From NCBI RefSeq assembly GCF_000024025.1, contig NC_013131.1, positions 5,766,001-5,830,000 of the forward strand: a stretch of 64,000 nucleotides of DNA, written 5' to 3'. Position numbers and translations under genes: made by a program. Below are positions 35,379 to 43,403 of this stretch, piece by piece. The DNA comes from Catenulispora acidiphila DSM 44928 (lineage in GTDB: Bacteria; Actinomycetota; Actinomycetes; Streptomycetales; Catenulisporaceae). Positions within the stretch are counted from its first letter, which is position 1. The number at the start of each line of letters is the position of its first letter. Below the pieces are notes generated by a model that saw only the letters and a list, made by a program, of their open reading frames with translations, was not told the DNA's origin and ran no database searches.

Positions 35379-36311
35379 ATGCCGGCCGATCGTGGGGTGG
35401 ACCAGCGTTGGGTGAATCAGACCCGAAGCACCGCCCAGGCTCCCTTCTCCGCACCGGGGAACCCGACCATCCCCCGGATTCTGCTCGGCGCCGAGCTGCG
35501 CCGACTGCGCAATGCGGCAGGACTCAGCAGAGCCAAGGCGGGGTATGCGATCCGCGGCTCCGAATCCAAAATCAGCCGCATGGAGTTGGGGCGGATCAGC
35601 TTCAAACCACGCGATGTGGCCGACCTGCTCACCCTTTACGGCGTCCGGGACGCCCCCGAGCGCGGCATGCTTTTGGCGCTCATGGAACAGGCGAACGCCG
35701 ACAGCTGGTGGCACTCCTTCGCCGACGTCGTCCCCGCCTGGTTCGAGGCCTACCTCGGTTTGGAGGACGCAGCCTCGGTCATCCGCTGCTACCAGACCCG
35801 CCTGGTCCCCGACCTGTTGCAGACCGAGGATTACGCACGCTCCGTCATCCGGTTGGGGAATCCGCAGGCTGATCCCGTCGAGATCGAACGGCGCGTGGCT
35901 TTGCGCATGAACCGGGCCCGCTTGCTGCGACGTCCGCACCCGCCCAAGATCTGGGCCGTGATCGACGAGTCCGCCTTGTGTCGTCCGCCGAGCGGCCACG
36001 ATGAGAAGACGCTCGCTCAGATCGAGTATCTCCGGGAGCTGTCACGGCTGCCGCACGTCACCATCCAGGTCGTGCGGTCCGAACGCGGCACGCGATGCGC
36101 CGACGTCGGCGCCGTCCCGTTCACCATCCTGCGCTTCCCGGAGGCGGCGCTGCCGGACATCGTCTATCTGGAGCACCTCACCGGCGCCAGCTACCTGGAC
36201 AAGGCCGATGACCTGGATGTGTATGCCACAGTGATGGACCAGCTGTGCCTGGACGCGGTCCCCGCCGCCGACAGCGTCGGATTCTTCACCGACGTCATCA
36301 ACGGGCTGTGA
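35379..36311 (+). CDS. XRE-family regulator with DUF5753 domain
   Basis: A 310-residue regulator. The helix-turn-helix lies at about residues 30-85 (ELRRLRNAAGLSRAKAGYAI, ESKISRMELGR), followed by a DUF5753 domain with YQTRLVPDLLQTEDYARSV and PDIVYLEHLTGASYLDK. Such proteins occur in Streptomyces-like genomes beside DUF397 or DUF574 genes and belong to the group including BldB-associated regulators. GGGGAGG precedes the ATG. The 240-bp region shared with the methyltransferase contains ATACCCACC twice (35169 and 35247), possibly binding sites. No DUF397 partner was found here. Confidence 0.88.
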   Translation: MPADRGVDQRWVNQTRSTAQAPFSAPGNPTIPRILLGAELRRLRNAAGLSRAKAGYAIRGSESKISRMELGRISFKPRDVADLLTLYGVRDAPERGMLLALMEQANADSWWHSFADVVPAWFEAYLGLEDAASVIRCYQTRLVPDLLQTEDYARSVIRLGNPQADPVEIERRVALRMNRARLLRRPHPPKIWAVIDESALCRPPSGHDEKTLAQIEYLRELSRLPHVTIQVVRSERGTRCADVGAVPFTILRFPEAALPDIVYLEHLTGASYLDKADDLDVYATVMDQLCLDAVPAADSVGFFTDVINGL

Positions 36312-36338
36312 AGCCGGGGACCGCGCCTCACCTGCTTA

Positions 36339-36785
36339 TCAGAACCCGAAGACGTCACCCGTGTACTTCGCGAGCTGACTGCTGTTCAGAAAGGTGTGGG
36401 ACCAGCTCACGTCAGCGGGTCCCCAGCTGCCGCTCACGGTGACCGTGACGGGGGCGACGAGGTCGGAGGTTGTCCAGGCGGGATGGACGAGCAACAGCGC
36501 CGGGTCGCCGTCGGCGACGGCGAGTTCCCGGCAGGCCGCGTCCGGGTCGGTGACGGCGCCCGCACCGAGCACGGTCGGTGCCTGCTCGCCGCCCTGAACG
36601 GTGAAGCACGCCAGGTCCGTGGCACCGGCGTCGCCGGCGAAGCCGGTGCGGGTCAGGTGGAACGCCCCCAGGAAGGTGGTGGCCGTGGGGGTGGTGAGGG
36701 TCGCGTGCGCGGTGCCGGCCGACAGGATCACTGCGGCGGAACCGGCGGTCAGCAGGCTGGTGGCCGCTTTCGCGAGGGTGTGCAT
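36339..36785 (-). CDS. Secreted Streptomyces subtilisin inhibitor-like protein, atypical
   Basis: A 148-residue exported protein: signal peptide (cleavage near AHA-TL, residue 28) and a domain whose C-terminal half follows the SSI protease-inhibitor pattern (APVTVTVSGSWGPADVSWSH, ending GDVFGF, where SSI has DPVxLTVxGxWxGKRVSYER and VFAF). C60 and C85 match the first SSI disulfide (LACF, AACREL). The two cysteines that hold the reactive-site loop are missing: the later one is SS at 135-136. It is either an inhibitor with an altered loop or a protein that lost inhibition. The ATG at 36785 has AAAGG upstream. Confidence 0.7.
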   Translation of the reverse strand: MHTLAKAATSLLTAGSAAVILSAGTAHATLTTPTATTFLGAFHLTRTGFAGDAGATDLACFTVQGGEQAPTVLGAGAVTDPDAACRELAVADGDPALLLVHPAWTTSDLVAPVTVTVSGSWGPADVSWSHTFLNSSQLAKYTGDVFGF

Positions 36786-36854
36786 CCGTGGTGCCTTTCG
36801 TCGAGTGCGCCACCCGTGCTCCGTTGCCGGGCAGCGCGCCGTGTACAGCATGTA

Positions 36855-36888
36855 ACTGATCGGAAGCGTACGGTAAACAACGATCAGT
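36855..36888. promoter_or_regulatory. Inverted repeat upstream of the SSI-like gene
   Basis: ACTGATCG (36855-36862) and CGATCAGT (36881-36888) form perfect 8-bp arms 18 bp apart, 70-100 bp upstream of the SSI-like start. It is a possible operator; no promoter boxes are clear. Confidence 0.35.
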
Positions 36889-37140
36889 GATCGCGTTCGC
36901 GTACGGACCCTTAAATCAGGTCTCTTACAAAGCTGGACACCGGCGCTGCACACCGCACCCCAAGCTCAAGCACCTCACCCTTCTCGAGTCAGCACTGGCA
37001 CCGCCACCCGCTCAGCCCAGCCTTGCCAGTCCTTCCAGACGGGTCCTCCAGGCCGAGCGAATCAGTATTTCCAGATGTTCGAGCCGCCACGGCGCCGGAG
37101 TGGTTGCCACGTCCTGTTCCCGCGTAGGTAGTCGGCTACA
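36889..37140. other. Region without recognisable gene
   Basis: About 250 bp between the SSI-like upstream region and the riboswitch-linked mini-ORF. No reading frame with actinomycete-like codon use and no thiamine gene is seen. It may be eroded remains of a gene once controlled by the riboswitch. Confidence 0.4.
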
Positions 37141-37188
37141 TCACGACACCAGGCGTGGCAAATGCCGCAGTGGGATCAGGTTTTTCAC
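37141..37188 (-). CDS. Fifteen-codon ORF directly downstream of the TPP riboswitch
   Basis: GTG start with GGGGGAAG (37194-37201) five bases upstream, reading MKNLIPLRHLPRLVS and stop. It is the only start with a good ribosome-binding site after the riboswitch. It could be a leader peptide or the stub of a lost gene; no similarity to thiamine enzymes is visible. Confidence 0.35.
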   Translation of the reverse strand: MKNLIPLRHLPRLVS

Positions 37189-37228
37189 GGTGGCTTCCCC
37201 CAACATGCCGAAGAACCTGCAAGGTGGG

Positions 37229-37331
37229 CTTCCTTCGCCGGCATTGTCCGGATCAGGTGGTGGAGGTCGCCTTCCAGCCTCACCGGCCTTCTGGCCTCTC
37301 AGCCCGGTCAGTCTCGCCGCCCCGGGGGAAG
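37229..37331 (-). promoter_or_regulatory. TPP (thiamine pyrophosphate) riboswitch
   Basis: On the minus strand the two conserved cores of the THI-box aptamer are present in order: CGGGCTGAGAGG (J3/2), then ACCTGATCCGGACAATGCCG followed by GCGAAGG (P4/P5). The closing P1 pairs CTTCC (37327-37331) with GGAAG (37229-37233); P3 can form as CGG/CCG. The Shine-Dalgarno GGGGGAAG at 37194-37201 is exactly complementary to CTTCCCCC at the 5' side of the aptamer (37324-37331), which overlaps P1, so ligand binding and access to that site could be linked. No thiamine gene follows on this strand. Confidence 0.85.
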
Positions 37332-37471
37332 AACCCTCTTGGGGGTAGACGCCTCGCCGGACTCCCTCGCTCGCCCTGCAGGTCCTGGTTCCACGGTACT
37401 CCTGATTCCCGGGATCCACCGGTTGTGGCCCGGACGCTGAACCATCGGTGCGCGCGCCACGTTCTGTGGCC

Positions 37472-37873
37472 ATGCCGTCCACCACCGTCCAGGACCTGTG
37501 GCGCAGCCAGAGCGACGCCCTCCACGACCTGTCAGCGTTCATCGACCAGCACGCACCCGGCACCGACCTCCCGCTGCCGCTCCTGCACTGGTCGATCGGC
37601 TCCTCGCACACTGTGCGCGCGGAGATCCACCCCCTGAACCGCGAGAACGGCGGCGGTCATCGCGATCCGCGGGCGGTCATCACCGCGTACTCCGAGGCCC
37701 TGGGCACGGTGGTCACCGAGCACCGGGACGCGCGCCGGATCCTGCTCGTCGCGCGCAGCCGGATCGGGCCGTTGGACGAGCGTGACGGCGCCGGGCGCAC
37801 GCACGTCATCATCACCGCGCGGATTCCCACCGACGGTCGGCACAAGCTCGGCGGGCGTGCGTTTCTGCGCTGA
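37472..37873 (+). CDS. Hypothetical protein, 133 residues
   Basis: An open frame with codon use like its neighbours, starting MPSTTVQDLWRSQSDALHDL and ending TDGRHKLGGRAFLR. No signal peptide, membrane segment or known motif. The ATG at 37472 is preferred over a GTG at 37448, but neither has a clear ribosome-binding site. The protein is mixed alpha/beta by appearance. I do not recognise the family. It converges on the universal stress protein gene with three 18-bp repeats between. Confidence 0.6.
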   Translation: MPSTTVQDLWRSQSDALHDLSAFIDQHAPGTDLPLPLLHWSIGSSHTVRAEIHPLNRENGGGHRDPRAVITAYSEALGTVVTEHRDARRILLVARSRIGPLDERDGAGRTHVIITARIPTDGRHKLGGRAFLR

Positions 37874-37875
37874 CC

Positions 37876-37929
37876 GTCCAGTTCACCGCTCCGGTCCGGT
37901 TCGCCGCTCCGGTCCAGTTCACCGCTCCG
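37876..37929. repeat. Three tandem 18-bp repeats
   Basis: GTCCAGTTCACCGCTCCG, GTCCGGTTCGCCGCTCCG and GTCCAGTTCACCGCTCCG follow without a gap between two convergent genes. The last copy covers the end of the stress-protein gene. Confidence 0.85.
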
Positions 37930-38794
37930 GAACGATGACCACCGGGGATCGCGCGTGGTGCAGCAGCGAATAGGCCAGAGCTCCCAGACGCATGCCGTCG
38001 CCGTCGCGGCGCAGACGGCCGCCGACGATCAGCAGATCGGCGTGGCTGCTGGCTTCGACCAAATGCCGGGCGGCGGAACCGCCCTCGACCCGGACGTCGA
38101 CCGCGACGTCGGGATTCGCCGCCCGCCACGGCTTCAGTGCCGCGTGCAGGCGCTGGCGGTGGTCGTCGTCGAGCGTCGCGAGGTGGTCGCGCGTGTAGTC
38201 GCCGGTGGGGTCGGGATAGAACGCGCCAGGATCCTCCCAGGTGTGCAGCACGACCAGCTCCGCGCCGCGCAGGACTGCCTCCTCGAAGGCGAAGGCGAGT
38301 TGGGCCCGACCGGCGGTGGCGTCGTCGACGTCGATGCCGACGACCACGCGCTTCATGGCCCGCCGGGCGCCGCGCGCGACCACCACCAGGCAGCGGGCGT
38401 GCGCCACGGTACGCAGCGCGACCGAGCCCAGCAGCATGCCGGCGAAGCCACCGCGGCCGCGGTGGCCCAGCACGAGCAGCTCGGCTTCCTCGGCCAAGGC
38501 GGCGAGCCCGGCAGCGGCCGGTCCGCTCATCGCGTAGCTGCGGACTTGCAGGCGCGGATGGTCGGCGTGGAGCTGTTTCAGGGCTGTGGCCAGCGGTTCC
38601 GCGGTCGATTCCAGCGCCGCGTGCGCGGTCGGGGCGCTGCCGTCGGCGGCGGCCGTGACCACCGGCGGGACCCGGTGGTAGGCGTGGGCGACCCATAGCG
38701 GCGCGTCGCGCAGTTCGGCCTCGATGCCCGCCAGCTCCAGCGCGTGGGGGCTCTGGTCCATGTCGTCGATGCCGACGACGACGGGAGCGATCAT
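37919..38794 (-). CDS. Tandem-domain universal stress protein
   Basis: A 291-residue protein with two UspA domains. Domain 1 begins MIAPVVVGIDDMDQSPHALE and has the nucleotide-binding phrase GHRGRGGFAGMLLGS; domain 2 begins KRVVVGIDVDDAT and ends in a weaker form, GGRLRRDGDGMRLGALAYSL. The first domain keeps the G-2x-G-9x-G-S type ATP-binding signature, the second is degenerate. GGGAGG lies seven bases before the ATG at 38794. It is probably a stress or dormancy protein and lies 105 bp downstream of an MscS-type channel gene, possibly co-transcribed with it. Confidence 0.9.
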   Translation of the reverse strand: MIAPVVVGIDDMDQSPHALELAGIEAELRDAPLWVAHAYHRVPPVVTAAADGSAPTAHAALESTAEPLATALKQLHADHPRLQVRSYAMSGPAAAGLAALAEEAELLVLGHRGRGGFAGMLLGSVALRTVAHARCLVVVARGARRAMKRVVVGIDVDDATAGRAQLAFAFEEAVLRGAELVVLHTWEDPGAFYPDPTGDYTRDHLATLDDDHRQRLHAALKPWRAANPDVAVDVRVEGGSAARHLVEASSHADLLIVGGRLRRDGDGMRLGALAYSLLHHARSPVVIVPER

Positions 38795-38899
38795 GACGTC
38801 CTCCCACTCGGGTGCGGGTGTCCGACTCCCCCGGTTCAAGCCTCGACCGCTGCGGTCGTCGGGGCAAGGCGAGAGCGGACCGAGCGGGAACGGCTCCTA

Positions 38900-39616
38900 C
38901 TACTCCAGCCACTCCTGCGCAGGTCCGACGGCCGCCGCGAGCACCGCGCTGTTGGGAACCAGCACTGGTCCGGCGGCGGTCCGCACCGTCACGTACGTCA
39001 GCGTCATACCGGACACGCGGCCGACGATGGGCCCGCCGAGGGCACCGGAGCGGATGCGCAGCTCGTCACCGATCGTGAACGGCTTGGCGAACAAGATCGT
39101 GATGCCCGCGAAGACGTTCGCGAGGACCTGCTGCGCCGCGATACCGAGGATGACCCCGGTCAGGACCCCGCCGAGCAGCAGATGCCCCACCGGCACGCGC
39201 AACAGACTCAACGCGCCGAAGACCACCAGGATGTAACCGAACAGCAGGCACAGGATGCGCAGCGTGCTCGCTCGCGCGTCGCTGAGCCGCCCCGGCACGT
39301 GCACCAGTCCCAGGATGTCGTTGGTCGCGCAGCGCACCGCGATCACCGCGCTCACCAGGAACACCACCGCGCCGGCGAACGCCAGCACCAGGTGCAGGGA
39401 CTGATGCCCGCCGGCGCCGACGAGGCCGCCGTAGTGGTAGGAGACGACCAGCGCCACGACGGCGATCGCCGAGGCGAAGGCGCCACGCCGCAGGATGACC
39501 TGCCGCAGGTTTCGCCCCGCTCGGGTGCGCAGATCTGGCACTTCGGCGTGGGATGCGGGGATGAGGAGCGGCTCGCGCTCCGTACCCGCCCCTGTACTCA
39601 CGCTCCTGTCCTGCAT
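38900..39616 (-). CDS. MscS-type mechanosensitive channel family protein
   Basis: A 238-residue small MscS-like protein. Four hydrophobic segments precede the conserved TM3/beta-domain phrase (ILGIAAQQVLANVFAGITIL, then FAKPFTIGDELRI), and the beta domain (VRTAAGPVLVPNSAVL). The long cytoplasmic C-terminal domain of E. coli MscS is missing, as in the shorter actinobacterial members. It probably releases solutes on hypo-osmotic shock. GGAGGAG is placed just before the ATG at 39616. The stress protein gene follows. Confidence 0.85.
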   Translation of the reverse strand: MQDRSVSTGAGTEREPLLIPASHAEVPDLRTRAGRNLRQVILRRGAFASAIAVVALVVSYHYGGLVGAGGHQSLHLVLAFAGAVVFLVSAVIAVRCATNDILGLVHVPGRLSDARASTLRILCLLFGYILVVFGALSLLRVPVGHLLLGGVLTGVILGIAAQQVLANVFAGITILFAKPFTIGDELRIRSGALGGPIVGRVSGMTLTYVTVRTAAGPVLVPNSAVLAAAVGPAQEWLE

Positions 39617-39764
39617 TCAGCTCCTCCTACACAACGAGTCATCAGCGATGCCGCAGCTGTGACGGCTGCGGTATCGCTGGTCGGACTCGCCGGTTATCCG
39701 CGACGCGTCGTGATCAAACACCGGGATGGTCGATGTGACCCGTATCGCCCGGAGCTGACCGCCC

Positions 39765-40352
39765 TCAGGACGCGATGCCGGCCAGCGCGGCAGTGACGGC
39801 CGCGCGGAGGTCCTCGGTGGACGCGCCGTGGCGCGAGCGGATGTTGATGCCGTATGCCAGGAGCGCTAGGTGTTCCGCTGCCGCGCGGGGGTCAACGTCA
39901 GCTCGGAGCTGTCCCTGGTCGGCCGCCGCTTCCAAGGCCGCGCGCAGGTTGCCGACCAGTGTCGCGTGGTGGCGTTCGAGGACCTCGCGGACCTTCGGGT
40001 CCGACTGCTCGGGTGCGGCGTAGGTGTTGGACACCATGCATCCCCATTGGGCGTATGGGCCTTCGCAGCGTGCTTCGATGAGGCCGTCGAAGAAGGCTCG
40101 TATCGCGCCAAGGCTGCTGCCTTCGGCGCCTAAGCGACCGAAGACCGGGGTGGAACGTTCGTCGACGTAGCGGGTCAGCGCCGCTTGGAACAGTGCCTGT
40201 TTGTCGCCGAAGGTCGCGTACAGGCTGGATCTGTTCACGCCTGTCGCTTGCACGATGTCCTGCACGCCGGTGGCTGCCGATCCGCGCTGCCAGAACAGGA
40301 GCAGCGCTTCTTCCAGGGCTGCGTCCGGGTCGAAGTGCTTGATGTCGGGCAC
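39765..40352 (-). CDS. TetR-family repressor
   Basis: A 195-residue TetR-type regulator. The DNA-binding domain covers about residues 6-50 (ALEEALLLFWQRGSAATGVQ, VNRSSLYATFGDKQALF), and a C-terminal ligand domain of the AcrR/YcdC-like class follows. The GTG at 40350-40352 (VPDIKHFDPDAAL) is favoured because GAGG is seven bases upstream. It is divergent from a peroxiredoxin gene and probably controls it from the palindrome at 40441; it may sense an oxidant or electrophile. Confidence 0.88.
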   Translation of the reverse strand: MPDIKHFDPDAALEEALLLFWQRGSAATGVQDIVQATGVNRSSLYATFGDKQALFQAALTRYVDERSTPVFGRLGAEGSSLGAIRAFFDGLIEARCEGPYAQWGCMVSNTYAAPEQSDPKVREVLERHHATLVGNLRAALEAAADQGQLRADVDPRAAAEHLALLAYGINIRSRHGASTEDLRAAVTAALAGIAS

Positions 40353-40440
40353 GTGCCACCTCGTATCTGGGACCGGCAGTTCCATGATATTCGGCCAAGG
40401 GCAAGCTGGAGCATTGCGGGCGCCGGTGGTCCGATCCTAT

Positions 40441-40460
40441 CTTGGAACGAGCATTTCAAG
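40441..40460. promoter_or_regulatory. Candidate TetR operator
   Basis: CTTGGAA-CGAGCA-TTTCAAG has 7-bp arms with one mismatch, lying between the divergent tetR and peroxiredoxin genes, 30 bp before the peroxiredoxin start. Confidence 0.45.
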
Positions 40461-40489
40461 ATCGCCTGGACCCGCCCGAAGGAGCGTCC

Positions 40490-41161
40490 GTGTCCCTCAA
40501 TACCGAACTGCGCGCGTACTACGAAGCCCGCCAGCAGCAGATCCCGGCGGACATCCGCGCGGTCATGGACCGCGCGGCAGCCGACCTCGCCGCGTCCGGC
40601 CAGACCGAGCAAGCGCCGGCCGTGGGCGAGGCCGCCCCGCTGTTCACGCTCCCGGCCGTCGACGGCCGCAGCGTCGCCCTGGCCGACGCTCTCGCGCAGG
40701 GCCCTGTGGTGCTCACCTTCTACCGCGGCGCCTGGTGCCCCTACTGCAACATGACCCTGCGCGCCCTCCAAGCCGTCAACGACGACATCACCGCACGCGG
40801 CGCACAACTGATCGCGGTGTCCCCGCAGATCCCCGACGAGTCCCTCACCCTCGCCGAAAAGCACGCCCTGACCTTCCAGATCCTCAGCGACCTCGGCTGC
40901 CAGACCGCCAAGCTCTACGGCCTGTCCTTCGACATCCCGCAGGACCTCTCCAACCTCTACGACGCCCTCGGCTTCGACCTGAACCGCGTCAACGCCGGCC
41001 ACGCCCGCACCCTCCCCCTCCCCTCCACCTTCGTCATCGCCCCCGACGGCACCATCACCTGGACCTTCGTCGAAACCGACTACACCAAGCGCGCCGAACC
41101 CTCCGACATCCTCGCCGCCCTGGACCGCATCCGCGATACCGCGGCGGCGTCAGCGAGCTGA
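40490..41161 (+). CDS. AhpC/TSA-family peroxiredoxin
   Basis: A 223-residue thioredoxin-fold peroxidase. The active-site phrase FYRGAWCPYCNMTL carries Cys83 (peroxidatic position) and Cys86 (possible resolving Cys, CxxC), as in the PrxQ/AhpC-like group. An N-terminal helical extension (about 1-45) precedes the domain. The GTG at 40490 has AAGGAG five bases upstream. It should reduce hydrogen peroxide or organic peroxides in the cytoplasm with thiol electrons. It is divergent from the TetR gene. Confidence 0.9.
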   Translation: MSLNTELRAYYEARQQQIPADIRAVMDRAAADLAASGQTEQAPAVGEAAPLFTLPAVDGRSVALADALAQGPVVLTFYRGAWCPYCNMTLRALQAVNDDITARGAQLIAVSPQIPDESLTLAEKHALTFQILSDLGCQTAKLYGLSFDIPQDLSNLYDALGFDLNRVNAGHARTLPLPSTFVIAPDGTITWTFVETDYTKRAEPSDILAALDRIRDTAAASAS

Positions 41162-41230
41162 CCGCGCGGCAGGCAGCCACGCCACCGCACCCGGCCACCC
41201 GCGACTGAACTGCGCTATCCGACGGGTGGT

Positions 41231-41436
41231 GATGGCCCCGCAGGGGGCGCAGTTCGGTTCAACGTGTCCGGGTGGCGCTGGCGGCCGGCGGCTGGTGGTC
41301 GCGTTTAAGGGGCGCCACAAAGTCAAGGTCAGGCGCAGTGACTCGGACTGGTGCGCGGTCGTGAACAACGAAGACCGCCGGGCCGCCAGCGGAACCCAGC
41401 CACCCGCCATCAGACTGCGCCCCCTGCGAGGCCATC
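41231..41436. repeat. Long imperfect inverted repeat, MITE-like
   Basis: The outer arms, 41231-41253 and 41414-41436, match over 23 bp with one mismatch (core GCAGGGGGCGCAGT). Similarity continues inwards, for example CGCTGGCGGCC in both arms near 41276 and 41389, so about 65 bp can pair on each side. The element fills most of the 351-bp gene-free gap. Short open frames inside are by-products of the symmetry. Confidence 0.7.
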
Positions 41437-41512
41437 AACACCTGCGCGAAGCCGTAAAAAGCTTATAAAACCCACAAACAAGCCGCACCGCGCCACCCCA
41501 CCCACGCCCACG

Positions 41513-42457
41513 TCAGGTCGCCTTCAGTGCCTCGATCACCAGGAGGCGGCCGAGCTTGGCGGCGTTGGTGTCGCGGAGGCTGTCGAGCAGGAGGAAGTCG
41601 TGCACTGTGCCGAGGATTCGCAGTGCGGTGACGTCCGCTTCGGCCTCGCGCAGCTTGGCGGCGTAGGCCTCGCCCTCGTCGCGCAGGACGTCGGCCTCGC
41701 CGGTGATCAGTAGGGTCGGCGGCATGCCGCGCAGGTCTTCGAGGGTGGCTCGCAGCGGGGAGGCGTGCGGCTCGGTGCGCTGCGCGGGGTCGGCGGTGTA
41801 CTGATCCCAGAACCACTGCATGGCGGCGCGCGTGTTGTAGTAGTGGTCTGCGAACTGCTGGTATGAGCTGGTCTCGAAGTTCGCGTCCAGCGTCGGGTAG
41901 AGCAGCATCTGGGCCTTGATATGCACGTCGCCGCGCTCCTTGGCCATCAGGGCGAGCGCCGCTGCCATGCCTCCGCCGGAGGAGTCGCCGCACACTGCGA
42001 GTCGGGCGGCGTCCAGCCCATGCCGCGCGCCCTCGCGCACAGCCCACCGCACGACGGCGTAGCTCTGCTCGATCTGCGTCGGGTACTTCGCCTCGGGCGC
42101 CCGGTCGTAGAGCGGGAACACCGCCGCCGCGCCGGAGCCGACGACCAGCTCCCGCACCAGGCGATCGTGCGTGTCGCTGTCGCCGACCACCCAGCCGCCG
42201 CCGTGGAGATACAGGAAGACGGGCAACATCCCGGCCGCGCCTTGAGGTCGCACGATCCGAGCCCGAACCATCCCCCAGGCGCCCGCATCGACCTCGACCC
42301 ACTCCTCGTCGATCTCAGGCTTTGGCACTCCGTCGCCGGCCTGCAACTGACGCAAACGGGCCCTGGCCTGCTCCAAAGGCACCTCGTAGACGTGCGGGTG
42401 CGGATCGGTCTCCTCGACCAACCGTTGGGCAGCCGGCTCAAGCACTGGATCGAGCAT
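41513..42457 (-). CDS. Alpha/beta hydrolase, HSL-family esterase
   Basis: A 314-residue esterase/lipase of the hormone-sensitive-lipase family. The oxyanion-hole motif HGGGW (residues 85-89), the nucleophile motif GDSSGG with Ser159, an Asp in ITGEADVLRDEGEAY and the catalytic His in GTVHDF are all present. The ATG at 42457 has AAGGTGG upstream. It hydrolyses short acyl esters; the natural substrate is unknown. A methyltransferase gene ends 38 bp upstream on the same strand, suggesting an operon. Confidence 0.9.
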   Translation of the reverse strand: MLDPVLEPAAQRLVEETDPHPHVYEVPLEQARARLRQLQAGDGVPKPEIDEEWVEVDAGAWGMVRARIVRPQGAAGMLPVFLYLHGGGWVVGDSDTHDRLVRELVVGSGAAAVFPLYDRAPEAKYPTQIEQSYAVVRWAVREGARHGLDAARLAVCGDSSGGGMAAALALMAKERGDVHIKAQMLLYPTLDANFETSSYQQFADHYYNTRAAMQWFWDQYTADPAQRTEPHASPLRATLEDLRGMPPTLLITGEADVLRDEGEAYAAKLREAEADVTALRILGTVHDFLLLDSLRDTNAAKLGRLLVIEALKAT

Positions 42458-42495
42458 AAATGCCACCTTAGGCGCATAAGCGGGCAATATGCATT

Positions 42496-43254
42496 CTACC
42501 GATCCACCCCCGCCGTCGCGAGAACCCGCCGCGTCAGATCGAACCACGGCAGCACACGAACGCCCTCGTCATGCAGCGACTTCAGCGCCGGATCGTCGCC
42601 CGGATCGAGGGCCGCAGCCTCCTCCCACAGCGCGCGCTCGGCCGACCGCCACTGCGGACGTTCGCGGACCTCGACGTCGACGAACCCGGCCTGCTCCAAG
42701 CCAGCCTGGACATCGACGACCCGGATCCGCGGCGTGACGCGCTCATCAGACCGGTCCAGCGCTTCCCACGTCGTCAGCGCGATCCGCCCGCCCGGCGCGA
42801 GCACGCGGTGCATCTCCGCGAACGTAGCGGGCTCCGGCTTGAACTGGATCGCGTCAACACACACCAGCGCGTCGACCGACGCCGCCGGCAAGCCGGTGTC
42901 GGCCAGGTCGCCGGCTCGGAACTCGGCCTCGGCGCCCAACCGCTGCGCCAGCGCCGCCGCCTGCGCGATCGCCTCCTTCGAGAAGTCGATCCCGATCAGC
43001 GTCGCGCCGGTCCTGGCGGCCATCTCCAAGCCGTACCCGCCACGCCCGCAAGCGAGGTCCACCAGCCGGGTTCCCGGCTCCAGCCGCAGCGCCTCGATCA
43101 CCTCGGCGATGCCGTCCCACGTCAGCAGGCTCGTCGACAGCAGGTGGGCCGGCAAGCCCAGATGCCGCCGCTGGATCGCGTCCCCCGACGAGTGGTCGAC
43201 CATGTTCGCGTACCACGCGTTGAAGTCTTCCGCCGACGGCGGCCAGTCGCTCAT
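42496..43254 (-). CDS. Class I SAM-dependent methyltransferase
   Basis: A 252-residue methyltransferase of the UbiE/MenG-like class. Motif I LVDLACGRGGYGLEMA, the acidic loop IGIDFSKEAIAQA, motif II VDALVCVDAIQF and motif III VLAPGGRIAL are well formed. The ATG at 43254 has GGAGG nine bases upstream. The substrate is likely a small molecule, not known. Followed by the esterase gene after 38 bp. Confidence 0.88.
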   Translation of the reverse strand: MSDWPPSAEDFNAWYANMVDHSSGDAIQRRHLGLPAHLLSTSLLTWDGIAEVIEALRLEPGTRLVDLACGRGGYGLEMAARTGATLIGIDFSKEAIAQAAALAQRLGAEAEFRAGDLADTGLPAASVDALVCVDAIQFKPEPATFAEMHRVLAPGGRIALTTWEALDRSDERVTPRIRVVDVQAGLEQAGFVDVEVRERPQWRSAERALWEEAAALDPGDDPALKSLHDEGVRVLPWFDLTRRVLATAGVDR

Positions 43255-43403
43255 GTCCCCGTACCTCCACACCTCGCGATCGCGTCGAGGATAGTCCTGG
43301 CGCCGCCGTCTCTGCGGCTTTCGACACCATTCCGGCAGCGCACATGTCACAAACAGGCTGACTGTCCGGTCCTTGCTGGGGACAGTCCCTTTTGGAGGAA
43401 GAC

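Noticed and set aside
37189-37611. Longer minus-strand frame extending the 15-codon ORF upstream
   Set aside because: It runs through the TPP riboswitch, whose conserved bases explain the sequence; composition is not gene-like.
41226-41468. Short frames on both strands in the inverted repeat (starting MVMAPQGAQ and MLMASQGAQ)
   Set aside because: Their similarity to each other comes from the palindrome, not from two genes.
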